Part shown: positions 7,712 through 16,739 of the stretch, piece after piece
Layout of the letters: each line of letters opens with the position of its first letter
Position numbering within the stretch: position 1 is the stretch's first letter
Source: an uncultured Lachnospiraceae bacterium
GTDB taxonomy: Bacteria; Bacillota; Clostridia; Lachnospirales; Lachnospiraceae
Length of the DNA stretch: 63,217 nt
Direction: 5' to 3'
Assembly (NCBI GenBank): GCA_934437985.1
Contig: CAKSBI010000009.1
Span: forward strand, 1-63,217
Notes under the pieces: model-generated
Databases searched by the model: none
Seen by the model: only the letters and a program-made list of their open reading frames with translations
Told to the model about the DNA's origin: nothing
Translations under genes and position numbers: made by a program

Positions 7712-9955
7712 TTGGCAGAACAGATTACAGGATATGTTGAGAAGATAAAGTTTCGCAATGAAGCTAATGGATATACGGTATTTGAGGTGTCAGGAGATGC
7801 GCCGGACAGTCAGCAGGTCTGTGTCGGTGTCTGCCCCACTGTGAATGTTGGCGAACGTGTTGAGGTAACAGGTGAGGAATATATACATCCGGGATACGGC
7901 CCCCAGCTTAAGGTCACATCAATTAAGATAATGGAGCCTGAAGATTCAGAGGCTGCCTTCAGATACCTTGCGTCGGGTGCAATCAAGGGAATTGGCCAGG
8001 TGATGGCGAGGAGAATTGTAGACCGCTTTGGCGAGGACACATTTCGGATAATGGAAGAAGAACCTGAGAAGCTTACAGAGATAAAAGGAATAAGTGCCAA
8101 TATTGCAAGAAAGATATCTTCGCAGTTTGATGAGAAAAAAGAGATGCGTGAGGCTATGGTTTTCCTGCAGAAGTATGGTATTGCTAATCAGCTGGCAGTT
8201 AAGATATATAATGAGTACAAGGAAGATATGTATAATGTGATCAGGAATAATCCATACAGACTTGCAGATGATATAAAAGGTGTCGGCTTCAGGATCGCAG
8301 ATGAGATAGGCAGAAGGATCGGGATTGAACCGGATTCGGGATATAGAAAAAAATGTGCGATTAATTATGTATTAACGCAGTCATCCGGATTTGGTAATAT
8401 ATATCTCCCGGAAAATGAACTGTTACACAGTGTAAACGAGCTGCTGGGAATTGGTGGAACAGATATAAAGCATGAGCTTGATGAGCTTGCTGCCGAAAGG
8501 GTCATAGTCCGTAAGCAGGAAGAAGATATGGTCAGGTATTACAGCAGTTATATGTATTACACGGAACTTAATTGTGCAAGGATGCTGTTAGATCTGAATT
8601 GCTCATTCAGATACAAAGACAGTAATATTGATAAGATTATATGTAATATTGAAGATAACAGGGACATCAGACTTGCTGACAGGCAGAGACTTGCAGTTGC
8701 GGAGTCACTCAAGAATGGAATACTTGTTGTTACAGGTGGACCCGGTACAGGTAAGACTACTACGATTGACGCCATAATAAGTGCGTTTGAGGAAGCAGGG
8801 ATGGATATAATGCTTGCTGCCCCGACAGGCAGGGCTGCAAAGAGAATGACAGAGACAACAGGATATCCGGCGCAGACGATACACAGACTTCTTGAGCTTA
8901 GCGGATCAGTAGAGGACGATGAATCTGTTATGGCATTTGAGAGGAATGAGTCGTACCCGCTTGAGACGGATGTTGTGATAATTGATGAGATGTCAATGGT
9001 AGATCTGCCTCTCCTTAATGCACTGCTCAAAGCAATAGTTGTCGGTACAAGACTTATCATGGTAGGTGATGTTAACCAGCTTCCGTCAGTTGGCCCGGGA
9101 AATGTGCTTAAGGATATAATTAATTCGGAATGCTTTAATGTTGTACGGCTTAATGAGGTTTTCAGGCAGGCACAGGACAGTGACATCATCATGAATGCAC
9201 ACAGGATCAACGCAGGGCAGCAGATTGCACTTGATAACAAAAGTATGGATTTCTTTATGCTTGAGAGGAATGATCCGGGAGTGATAATTAATGTTATGCT
9301 CCAGCTCATCATTAAGAATCTGCCGTCTTATGTGGATGCCGGTATGATGGATATCCAGGTACTTACACCCATGCGCAAGGGGGAGCTTGGTGTTGATAAC
9401 CTGAATGTCCAGCTGCAAAAGTATATTAACCCTCCATCAAAGGGAAAGTCAGAGCTTGAGTACCACGAGACCATCTTCCGTGAAGGTGATAAAGTAATGC
9501 AGATAAAGAATAATTATCAGATAGCCTGGGAGAGAAGAGGATACCATGGTGTTGTGCTTGAAGAGGGAACAGGGGTATTTAACGGTGACTGCGGAATGAT
9601 CAGGAGGGTTGATACGGATCTTAATCAGATAACGGTTGAATATGAAGACAACAAATATGTAGAATATCCGTACGCATCCCTTGATGAGCTTGAGCTTGCA
9701 TATGCGATTACAGTACATAAATCCCAGGGAAGTGAATATCCTGCGGTAATCATTCCGCTGTTGTCCGGGACTTCGCTGCTGCTTCATCGTAATCTGCTGT
9801 ATACGGCGGTGACAAGAGCAAAAAAATGTGTTACTATCGTGGGACTTAAGGACACTGTGAAAAGAATGATAGATAATGAAAGAGAGCAGGGCAGATACTC
9901 AACCTTAGATGTCAGGCTCAGGGAAATGAATCAAAAAACTAATGCAATTTTATGA
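7712..9955 (+). CDS. recD2: RecD2 5'-3' DNA helicase
   Basis: A 747-residue SF1B helicase of the RecD2 type, which acts in repair without RecBC. Order of domains: N-terminal OB-like domain (1-90), helix-hairpin-helix repeats (~95-215), Walker A GGPGTGKTTT (~341-350), Walker B VVIIDEMSMVD (~421), and motif VI region YAITVHKSQGSEYP (~664). The length fits RecD2 (about 720-800) rather than RecD. Start is TTG 7712 with AAAAGGTGG upstream. It is followed after 36 bases by comFC. Confidence 0.93.
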   Translation: MAEQITGYVEKIKFRNEANGYTVFEVSGDAPDSQQVCVGVCPTVNVGERVEVTGEEYIHPGYGPQLKVTSIKIMEPEDSEAAFRYLASGAIKGIGQVMARRIVDRFGEDTFRIMEEEPEKLTEIKGISANIARKISSQFDEKKEMREAMVFLQKYGIANQLAVKIYNEYKEDMYNVIRNNPYRLADDIKGVGFRIADEIGRRIGIEPDSGYRKKCAINYVLTQSSGFGNIYLPENELLHSVNELLGIGGTDIKHELDELAAERVIVRKQEEDMVRYYSSYMYYTELNCARMLLDLNCSFRYKDSNIDKIICNIEDNRDIRLADRQRLAVAESLKNGILVVTGGPGTGKTTTIDAIISAFEEAGMDIMLAAPTGRAAKRMTETTGYPAQTIHRLLELSGSVEDDESVMAFERNESYPLETDVVIIDEMSMVDLPLLNALLKAIVVGTRLIMVGDVNQLPSVGPGNVLKDIINSECFNVVRLNEVFRQAQDSDIIMNAHRINAGQQIALDNKSMDFFMLERNDPGVIINVMLQLIIKNLPSYVDAGMMDIQVLTPMRKGELGVDNLNVQLQKYINPPSKGKSELEYHETIFREGDKVMQIKNNYQIAWERRGYHGVVLEEGTGVFNGDCGMIRRVDTDLNQITVEYEDNKYVEYPYASLDELELAYAITVHKSQGSEYPAVIIPLLSGTSLLLHRNLLYTAVTRAKKCVTIVGLKDTVKRMIDNEREQGRYSTLDVRLREMNQKTNAIL

Positions 9956-9991
9956 GAATAATGGTATACTGTAACCAGCTGGTAATGGTTA

Positions 9992-10759
9992 GTGACACCT
10001 TGTCCGGGTATTGTGCGGAAAGGATGGCTGACAATTAATAATATCATACAGGTAATGCTTCAGGTATTGTATCCGGTAAGATGTATAGTATGTGGAAGGG
10101 TACTCTGGCAGGAGGAGCATGGTGTATGCAGGGAATGTCTGCACAGAATTCCACTTATTACAGGTAACAGATGCCTGATGTGCAGCAAGCAGATTGAAGC
10201 AGGTGATGTATACTGCAGGGATTGCAGCAGGAAAAAGCATGCATACGAATCAGGATATGCCATGTGGAGCTATAACAATATCAGCAGAAAGGTTATTGCA
10301 GATATTAAGTATTCCGGACGCAGGGATGGCATCCGTTATATTGCCGGGGAGCTTGCGTATCATGCCGGAATATTGTGCAGGGCATGGAGGGTGGCTGCGG
10401 TCATTCCGGTACCGCTTCATAAGAAAAAACTGCGTAGGCGGGGATTCAATCAGGCGGCTGTTATTGCAGAAGCATTTGCATCTGAGCTTGGTCTGCAATA
10501 TATAGATGACGTGCTTTACAGAATAAGGAATACGAAGCCGCAGAAGTATTTTGATGATAAGGGCAGGGTACGTAATCTGAAGATGGCTTTTGGAGTCAGG
10601 AAAGATATTATGGAAAAATATAGAAATATTAAAAGCGTTATATTGATTGACGATATATATACATCAGGAAGTACAATTGATGAATGCACAATGGTGCTTA
10701 AGGAAGCAGGAATTAAAAAGGTCTATTTTATTTGTCTCTGTATTGGGGATGGATATTAA
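9992..10759 (+). CDS. comFC: ComFC-like phosphoribosyltransferase-fold protein
   Basis: A ComF-family protein needed for DNA uptake or processing in transformable relatives; its exact reaction is unknown. Four Cys pairs at the N-terminus (CIVCG, CREC, CLMCS, CRDC) form a zinc-binding module, and the PRPP loop VILIDDIYTSGST is near residue 214. The RRRGFNQA motif is also typical. Start is unsettled: the open frame begins at GTG 9992, but a GGAAAGGATGG site at 10017-10026 suggests initiation further in, and ATG 10055 (MLQVLYPVRCIVCG) leaves the whole domain intact. The next gene starts 14 bases after the stop, as comFC-yvyF in Bacillus. Confidence 0.85.
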   Translation: MTPCPGIVRKGWLTINNIIQVMLQVLYPVRCIVCGRVLWQEEHGVCRECLHRIPLITGNRCLMCSKQIEAGDVYCRDCSRKKHAYESGYAMWSYNNISRKVIADIKYSGRRDGIRYIAGELAYHAGILCRAWRVAAVIPVPLHKKKLRRRGFNQAAVIAEAFASELGLQYIDDVLYRIRNTKPQKYFDDKGRVRNLKMAFGVRKDIMEKYRNIKSVILIDDIYTSGSTIDECTMVLKEAGIKKVYFICLCIGDGY

Positions 10760-10773
10760 GGAGGGATTATATT

Positions 10774-11178
10774 ATGGATATAAGGAATTGCAGAAGCTGT
10801 GGAAAGTTGATGCAGTATATAGGAACAGGCCCGGTTTTGTGTGGTGAATGCCATAAGAGACTTGATGAAACTTTTACGCGGGTTAAGGCATATATTAAGG
10901 AAAACCCTAATTGTACAATTAATGAATTATCTGATGATATGGATGTGAGTGTTTCACAGATTAACCAGTGGATTCGTGAAGAGAGGCTTTTGTTTTCCAA
11001 GGATTCCCCGATCGGTCTTCCCTGTGAAAAATGCGGCAGGACAATAAAGTCAGGAAGATACTGCAAGGAGTGTAAGGATAGTCTTGTCAGGGAGCTTGGA
11101 GGTATTAAGTCTGCACCGGCACAGCCGGTTAAGCCGGGCGGTTCAACCAAGGCGAAGATGAGATATCTTGACCATTAA
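10774..11178 (+). CDS. yvyF: YvyF-like flagellar operon protein (TIGR03826 type)
   Basis: A 134-residue protein with an N-terminal Cys4-type motif (CRSC...CGEC), a central winged-helix-like part (CTINELSDDMDVSVSQINQW, ~50-70) and a C-terminal zinc ribbon (CEKC...CKEC). This matches the YvyF/TIGR03826 family, found in flagellar clusters just upstream of flgM. Here it directly follows comFC, and no flgM follows. The ATG at 10774 has AAGGAGGG 9 bases before it, overlapping the comFC stop. Likely regulatory or adaptor role; function unproven. Confidence 0.82.
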   Translation: MDIRNCRSCGKLMQYIGTGPVLCGECHKRLDETFTRVKAYIKENPNCTINELSDDMDVSVSQINQWIREERLLFSKDSPIGLPCEKCGRTIKSGRYCKECKDSLVRELGGIKSAPAQPVKPGGSTKAKMRYLDH

Positions 11179-11202
11179 CATAATGGTGGACATATGTACT
11201 GT

Positions 11203-11236
11203 AAAAAGGACCGGGTTCGTGGGAACACCGGTCTTT
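11203..11236. terminator. Bidirectional terminator between yvyF-like and cvfB-like genes
   Basis: AAAAAGGACCGG and CCGGTCTTT flank a 13-base loop. Runs of A on one side and T on the other serve both converging genes. Confidence 0.6.
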
Positions 11237-11242
11237 AACATC

Positions 11243-12103
11243 TTATATCATGTATATGCCATCTTCTTTTATTAATATCTTTTTGTCTTTATAGAGCCTT
11301 CCGATAGCACGCTTAAATTCAGACTTGCTCATTTCAAATTCACTACGTATAACTTCAGGTGAAGACTTATCTCCGTAAGGGAGAAAACCACCATGTGCCG
11401 ACAGATTTTCCATGATGATTACACTGTTGCGGTCCATCTGGAATTGTGTCTTTTCACGTAAGCTTAAAGTAAGCTTGCCATCGTCCCGGACCTCCTTTAC
11501 GCGTGCATGGATTCTTTCACCGATGTATACACGTTTAAACAGCTCATTGCGTGGAATAAGGGCTGAATATATATTATCTACGGCAACAAATGCACCAAAG
11601 TTGTCTGACAGCTCATATACGGTTCCTGTTACAGATGAATCCTTTTCATATTTGGAATCTGTACGCAAAAGATCATATAATTTCATTGTGGCACACAAGC
11701 GCTCACTCTTATCTATATAAAGACTTACAAGAACAAGATCGCCTTCCTTAACGTGGTATGTCTGTTCTTTAAATGGCAGGAACAGATCCTTCATAAGTCC
11801 CCATGAAAGAAAAGCTCCGATTTTGGTAGACTGGACTACTTTAAGGGTGGTGATTGTTCCAAGGGTAAGCGGAGGGATTGTCGTGGTTGCTATAGGGCGG
11901 TCCTCTGAATCCTTGTATATAAATACATCTATAAGATCACCTGCCTCGCTGCCATCAGGAAGCTCTTTTTTAGGTAAAAGAATAAGCTCTTTTGCTTCGC
12001 TGCTGTCCCTTAATGTTTCAGGAAGGGAAAGGTAAGCACCCATAGGAACATGCTTTATTATCTGGAGACGCTGGACTTCGCCTAATCTGAATATACTTTT
12101 CAT
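11243..12103 (-). CDS. cvfB: CvfB/YitL-like RNA-binding protein with S1 domains
   Basis: A 286-residue protein with tandem S1-type OB folds and a C-terminal winged helix (SEFKRAIGRLYKDKKILIKEDGIYMI). CvfB proteins bind RNA and affect virulence-factor or general mRNA regulation in staphylococci. The S1 signature GAFLSWGLMKDLFLPF lies near residue 95 and GAFVAVDNIYSALIP near 170. An upstream in-frame ATG (12163) is rejected: AAAAAGGAGAATAGC sits right before ATG 12103, and the family begins MKSIFRLG. Converges with yvyF. Confidence 0.88.
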   Translation of the reverse strand: MKSIFRLGEVQRLQIIKHVPMGAYLSLPETLRDSSEAKELILLPKKELPDGSEAGDLIDVFIYKDSEDRPIATTTIPPLTLGTITTLKVVQSTKIGAFLSWGLMKDLFLPFKEQTYHVKEGDLVLVSLYIDKSERLCATMKLYDLLRTDSKYEKDSSVTGTVYELSDNFGAFVAVDNIYSALIPRNELFKRVYIGERIHARVKEVRDDGKLTLSLREKTQFQMDRNSVIIMENLSAHGGFLPYGDKSSPEVIRSEFEMSKSEFKRAIGRLYKDKKILIKEDGIYMI

Positions 12104-12214
12104 GCTATTCTCCTTTTTGTATCTTTTGGGGCAAAGTATAACATAATGCCGGCTAATAGTCAAAAATGGACCTGAAAAAAATAAAATAAATATAAGTAAA
12201 TCAGGATTAGGTGC

Positions 12215-12243
12215 TTGACAATAAATATTACATGGACTATACT
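12215..12243 (+). promoter_or_regulatory. Strong sigma-A promoter of the NlpC/P60 gene
   Basis: TTGACA (12215-12220), 17-base spacer, TATACT (12238-12243): near-consensus. It leaves an untranslated leader of about 75 bases. Confidence 0.72.
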
Positions 12244-12326
12244 ATCGAAGTAGTACAAAACATGAAATATATTTAACAATTTACATTAATTAACTTTGAA
12301 TGATGGTTTACGAAAGGAGAAATATA

Positions 12327-13823
12327 ATGAAGAAGAGGTTGCACATAGGGGTTTTGGTCTTTACATGTGCCGCTGTTATGGGTGTTTCATATAATATGAA
12401 TGCCGCATCTGTATGTTCAGAAACAGAGATTGCCGGAATGTCAATGATGTTAGATACATATTATAATAATTCTACTGATCTGGCTGCAGCCGGCGTTAAT
12501 GATAATCCGGAAAGTGTTGTTCCTGTAACTGACGATGATCCGGTTCAGGAAGAATCATACGCTAAATATGAATATAATGGGACTGGTGAAGATAATATTT
12601 TTGTAGAGGCAGGAGCGGATGGAGCTGTGGCTGATGCTCCGGCAGCTGAAGGTACTGATGAAGTATCAGGGGATGCCCTTACAGCAGATCCGGCAGCTGA
12701 TGTAACACCTGAGCCTGTGGTTACACCGGAGCCTGTATCTGCATTTGCTAATGTGGGAATCTCAATTGCTAACGAATATGTTAATATCCGAAAGAAGCCT
12801 AATACTGAAAGCAAGATCCTTGGTAAACTGTATCGTGGAAGTGCCGCAACAATTCAGTCTACTGAGGGTGACTGGGTCAGGATCAAGTCCGGCAGTGTGA
12901 CGGGATATATTAAGTCTGAATTCCTTGCGATTGGTTTTGACGCAGAAAAGCTTATTGGGAAATATGGTACCAAGCTTGCAACTGTCACAACGGATACCCT
13001 GAAGGTTCGTGAGGAGAGTAATACCGATTGTACCGTCCTTACCCTTGTAGCGGCTGATGAGACGTTTGAAGTGGTCAAGGAGATTGATGACTGGGTTAAG
13101 ATTATTGTCGATGAAGGAACAAAGGGATACGTTGCAAAAGAATATGTTAATATTGAAGTTGAATTTAAGGAAGCTATCTCAATAAAAGAAGAGAAAGCAG
13201 CGATCAGAGCCAGGAAGGAAGCAGAGCGCAGGGCGAGAGAAGCAGAGCAGGCTGCGGCAGAACAAAGAGAGCGTGAAGCAAGAGCCCAGGCTGCAAGAGA
13301 GGAAGCAGCAAAAAGGGCAGCTGCCTCAAGCAGGAGCAGTTCGTCTAATAAGAGTTCATCAGGCAGCTCAAATAGTTCAAACAGCGGCTATTCAAGCAGC
13401 ATTAAAAAGATTTCACCAGGCTCGTCAGGCAGCAGTTCTTCAGGTAATAGTTCATCATCTTCAGGAACAGGTGCAAGTGCAGCATCGTATGCACAGAACT
13501 TCCTGGGTAATAAGTATGTATATGGTGGTACAAGCCTTACCAACGGAACAGACTGTTCAGGATTTGTCCAGTCAGTATACTCTAAGTATGGAGTCTCTCT
13601 TCCTAGAACTTCATCTTCACAGGCAGGTTCAGGAAGCAGTGTAAGTCTTGATGAGGTTAAAGCGGGAGATCTTATCTTCTATTCATCAGGTGGAAGCGTT
13701 AATCATGTTGCAATGTATATTGGTGATGGAAAAGTAGTTCATGCAAGCAATAAGAGAGATGGAATCAAGATTTCCAATATGAATTACCGTACACCATGTA
13801 AAGCAAGAAGAGTTGCTAATTAA
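12327..13823 (+). CDS. Secreted SH3-NlpC/P60 peptidoglycan hydrolase
   Basis: A 498-residue exported cell-wall enzyme, probably a gamma-D-Glu-diaminopimelate endopeptidase. A signal peptide (MKKRLHIGVLVFTCAAVMG) is followed by an acidic Ala/Pro/Val-rich stretch, two bacterial SH3 domains (~135-200 and ~210-275), an Arg/Glu/Ala helix (~280-335), a Ser/Gly linker (~335-390), and the NlpC/P60 domain (~395-498). Catalytic Cys is in DCSGFVQ and catalytic His in NHVAMYIG. The start ATG 12327 follows AAAGGAG; an in-frame ATG at 12300 is rejected. Own promoter and terminator, so monocistronic. Confidence 0.92.
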   Translation: MKKRLHIGVLVFTCAAVMGVSYNMNAASVCSETEIAGMSMMLDTYYNNSTDLAAAGVNDNPESVVPVTDDDPVQEESYAKYEYNGTGEDNIFVEAGADGAVADAPAAEGTDEVSGDALTADPAADVTPEPVVTPEPVSAFANVGISIANEYVNIRKKPNTESKILGKLYRGSAATIQSTEGDWVRIKSGSVTGYIKSEFLAIGFDAEKLIGKYGTKLATVTTDTLKVREESNTDCTVLTLVAADETFEVVKEIDDWVKIIVDEGTKGYVAKEYVNIEVEFKEAISIKEEKAAIRARKEAERRAREAEQAAAEQREREARAQAAREEAAKRAAASSRSSSSNKSSSGSSNSSNSGYSSSIKKISPGSSGSSSSGNSSSSSGTGASAASYAQNFLGNKYVYGGTSLTNGTDCSGFVQSVYSKYGVSLPRTSSSQAGSGSSVSLDEVKAGDLIFYSSGGSVNHVAMYIGDGKVVHASNKRDGIKISNMNYRTPCKARRVAN

Positions 13824-13848
13824 ATATTATTACAGCATATAACAGACA

Positions 13849-13878
13849 GCACCGTGGGCATGCCCCATGGTGCTTTTT
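13849..13878 (+). terminator. Terminator of the NlpC/P60 gene
   Basis: GCACCGTGGG pairs with CCCATGGTGC (one G-U) around a small loop, followed by TTTTT. Confidence 0.82.
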
Positions 13879-13959
13879 ATATATAAAATATGTTATTATT
13901 TACACAAAATGATATACCTGTTTTTGCTTCAAATATCATTTTGCAGACATCATTGTGCA

Positions 13960-13988
13960 TTGATTTGAAGAATGTGATGTGCTATAAT
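13960..13988 (+). promoter_or_regulatory. Promoter of the first GH43 gene
   Basis: TTGATT (13960-13965), 17-base spacer, TATAAT (13983-13988). Confidence 0.6.
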
Positions 13989-14032
13989 CAGTGTATAAGT
14001 TTTTTTCAATTATATAATGAGGAGGATATAAG

Positions 14033-16468
14033 ATGAAGAGAAAGTATAAGACGTTTGGGGCATTGTTTATGTCTCTTGCAATGGCAGTAACAATAGTGCC
14101 TGCTGCTGATGGTAAGGCAGCTGAAGCGGCGGCAGACTATGAGTTTGACAACAGCTATTCAATTGGATACAAGGGTGGAGTAGTTGCATACAAAGATGGG
14201 AAATCAATGAGCCTTGCTGATGCAGGTGTTCCTACATATGCAAAAAAGGATGATAATCCATTTGGTACAGAGATTGAACAGGCATGGAATGCTGAGAAGC
14301 TCACACTTACACGTCCGGTACAGTATACCACAGAGGATGGTAAGGTGCATGACGTTGAGAGTATGCTTACTAACTTTGATTTTATAGCTGACCCTACGGC
14401 AATTGATAATTCAGCAGTAGATGGTAAGCTCTATGTGTACGGAACTACTGAAGGAATTGATTATGATAATAGTGGTAACATGGCTAATAACGGTTACAAT
14501 AACCACTCATTAACAATTCTTTCATCATCTGATATGGTTAACTGGACGGATGAAGGATTCTGCGATACGCAGAACCTTACTAATGAGACATCGGATTCTG
14601 ACAGTAAGGTTAAGAATAAGTGGGCAACTAAAGCATGGGCGCCATCAGGACTTGCATTTGACGGAGATGGTGATGGAAAGGATGAGTACTATCTGTTCCA
14701 CACCAATTCGGGAGCAGTTGGTTACGTAATGAGTGACAGCCCTACAGGTCCTTGGAGAGATCCTCTCGGCAAGACACTATTTGCCGGTGTTCCTGGTGTA
14801 AAATGGTGCTTTGACCCTGCCGTATTAAGAGATGACAAGGGTAACGCATACTGCTATTTTGGTGGTGGTATATGGGATGGTGCTAATGAAAAGAAAGATC
14901 ATCCGGATGGAATTGCAAGACCTAAGACAGGAAGGGTATGCAAGCTTGGTTTTGATGAGAATGGTGAAGTATTTGCTGATGGTGAGCCACAGGAGATGAA
15001 TACATTCTACCTTTTTGAGGATAGTGAGATCAACCAGTTTAACGGTAAGTATTATTATTCATACTGTGCTAACTTCCAGGTTCCTGCAAGTGAGCCATTA
15101 GTTAAGTCAGGAAGCATTGCTGTGTATGTATCATCAGACCCGATGGATATTGCATTTGACCCATATGAAGATAACCGCCTTTCGGATGCCTATACAGATG
15201 AAGCAACCGGTGTATACCATCATTACCTTGGAACAATCCTTGATAATCCAAGTGTAATATATGGACAGTCATATAATAACCATCATCATATGCAGTCGTT
15301 TAAAGGGCATAATTATATATTCTATCATTCAACAGTACTTAATAACTCACTTCACCGTGAGAGCCACTCATACAGAAATCTTCATGTAGATGAGATTGAC
15401 ATTGACGAGAATACTGATGCAATTTCAATTGAACCTTCATATGAGGGCGCTAAGCAGATTGAGAATTTTGATCTGTACAGGGATTTCAATAAGAAGGACA
15501 AGTATATTAATGCAACGACAACATCATACAGTGCAGGTGTTAATTCAGTTCTTTCAGATGAGCTTACGACGCGTGTGAATGATGGAGATAATACAAGCGG
15601 TGGTTCACCAATGGCCCTTGATAACATTAACACTGGTGACTGGACTAAGATCCAGGGAGCTGATCTTGGCAACGGACCTGTTAAGTTTGAAGCAGTACTT
15701 GCTTCTACAACAGATGAAGGTGCAATAGAGGTATTTGTTGATTCACCTACTAAGGCTTCTAATAAGATTGCCACCCTTAAGGTTACTAATACAGGTGATA
15801 TTGAAAAGTATGAATCAGTTTCAATTCCTGTTAATACGGATGTAAGTGGTGTCCATGATCTTTACTTCGTATTCAGAGGTTCTGATTACAGAGTTGCTTC
15901 ATGGAAGTTTGAAGAGAGTTCTGCATCACCTGCAGTTCCTTCACCATCAGCACCTGCAGCATCAGCAACAGCAACGCCGACATCAGCACCAACAGCAACT
16001 CCAACAACAGCACCTGCAGCAACAGATGCACCTAAGTCTGTAGATACTACTAAGACATACAAGGTTGGAGGCAGCACATATAAGATTACTGACGCTAAGG
16101 CAGCAACTGTTAATTATGTGGCTCCTGCCAAGAAGTCAGTTAAGTCTGTATCAATTCCTGCTACTGTTAAGATTGAGGGCATCACATACAAGGTGACAGG
16201 AATTGCTGCTAAGGCATTCAAGGGCTGCAGTAAGCTTTCTAAGGTGACAGTTGGTAAGAATGTTAAGATGATCGGAGCTAAGGCATTTAATGGATGTAAG
16301 TCACTTAAGAAGATTGATGTTAAGAGTACTGTTCTTAAGAAGGTTGGAGCTAAGGCATTCAGCGGAATTAATGCAAAGGCTACGATAAAAGTCCCTAAGA
16401 AGCAGCTCAAGGCATATAAGAAGGTGCTTAAGGGCAAGGGACAGGGTAAGAAAGTACGTATCAAATAA
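14033..16468 (+). CDS. Secreted GH43 glycosidase with CBM6-like module and LRR tail (copy 1)
   Basis: An 811-residue exported enzyme, likely an arabinofuranosidase/xylosidase-type GH43 acting on plant polysaccharide. Signal peptide 1-32; five-bladed beta-propeller ~35-500. The three acidic catalytic residues of the family are visible: base Asp in DFIADPTAID (~120), Asp in CFDPAVLRDD (~263), acid Glu in EDSEINQFNGKYYYSYC (~330). A beta-sandwich resembling CBM6 (~485-630) follows, then an Ala/Pro/Thr linker (~635-665) and Lys-rich BspA-type leucine-rich repeats (AAKAFKGC, GAKAFNGC, GAKAFSG). Substrate is inferred from family only. Own promoter. Confidence 0.88.
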   Translation: MKRKYKTFGALFMSLAMAVTIVPAADGKAAEAAADYEFDNSYSIGYKGGVVAYKDGKSMSLADAGVPTYAKKDDNPFGTEIEQAWNAEKLTLTRPVQYTTEDGKVHDVESMLTNFDFIADPTAIDNSAVDGKLYVYGTTEGIDYDNSGNMANNGYNNHSLTILSSSDMVNWTDEGFCDTQNLTNETSDSDSKVKNKWATKAWAPSGLAFDGDGDGKDEYYLFHTNSGAVGYVMSDSPTGPWRDPLGKTLFAGVPGVKWCFDPAVLRDDKGNAYCYFGGGIWDGANEKKDHPDGIARPKTGRVCKLGFDENGEVFADGEPQEMNTFYLFEDSEINQFNGKYYYSYCANFQVPASEPLVKSGSIAVYVSSDPMDIAFDPYEDNRLSDAYTDEATGVYHHYLGTILDNPSVIYGQSYNNHHHMQSFKGHNYIFYHSTVLNNSLHRESHSYRNLHVDEIDIDENTDAISIEPSYEGAKQIENFDLYRDFNKKDKYINATTTSYSAGVNSVLSDELTTRVNDGDNTSGGSPMALDNINTGDWTKIQGADLGNGPVKFEAVLASTTDEGAIEVFVDSPTKASNKIATLKVTNTGDIEKYESVSIPVNTDVSGVHDLYFVFRGSDYRVASWKFEESSASPAVPSPSAPAASATATPTSAPTATPTTAPAATDAPKSVDTTKTYKVGGSTYKITDAKAATVNYVAPAKKSVKSVSIPATVKIEGITYKVTGIAAKAFKGCSKLSKVTVGKNVKMIGAKAFNGCKSLKKIDVKSTVLKKVGAKAFSGINAKATIKVPKKQLKAYKKVLKGKGQGKKVRIK
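16025..16465 (+). repeat. Near-identical 3' segment shared by the two GH43 genes (copy 1)
   Basis: This ~440-base stretch coding for the linker end and LRR tail matches 18771-19211 without gaps and with roughly 20 substitutions by eye. The catalytic parts of the two genes are far more diverged. Confidence 0.85.
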
Positions 16469-16544
16469 TTCTGTTTTATTATTTGGTCCAGCCATAATAA
16501 GTGTGTAGCTTAACCGTCTGGTTAAAAGTATAATGTAAAATATG

Positions 16545-16587
16545 GAAGTGCAGCTGTTATAATAATGATGGTTGCACTTCTCTTTAC
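16545..16587 (+). terminator. Possible terminator after GH43 copy 1
   Basis: GAAGTGCA (16545-16552) pairs with TGCACTTC (16573-16580), then TCTTTACC. The T-tract is weak. A second small hairpin TTAACC/GGTTAA lies at 16510-16525. Nothing else is seen between the two GH43 genes apart from the promoter at 16659. Confidence 0.45.
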
Positions 16588-16658
16588 CAAGTCAAATGCA
16601 GGTCTGTCTGGTGTAGAGGATTTGCCCTTGAAAATGACTTTTGAAAATACCAAATGTG

Positions 16659-16687
16659 TTGAAGTCAAATAATGAATATGGTATCAT
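16659..16687 (+). promoter_or_regulatory. Possible promoter of the second GH43 gene
   Basis: TTGAAG (16659-16664), 17-base spacer, TATCAT (16682-16687). Confidence 0.45.
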
Positions 16688-16739
16688 TATGTCATAGGCT
16701 TGCGGATGATAAAGTAGGTTAATATAAGGAGGAGATATA

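Noticed and set aside
8557..9312. A 251-codon open frame antisense to recD2.
   Set aside because: Its sequence is Ser/Ile/Leu-rich low-complexity, as produced by the complement of a coding frame with this codon use; no ribosome site or family resemblance, while recD2 on the other strand is complete.
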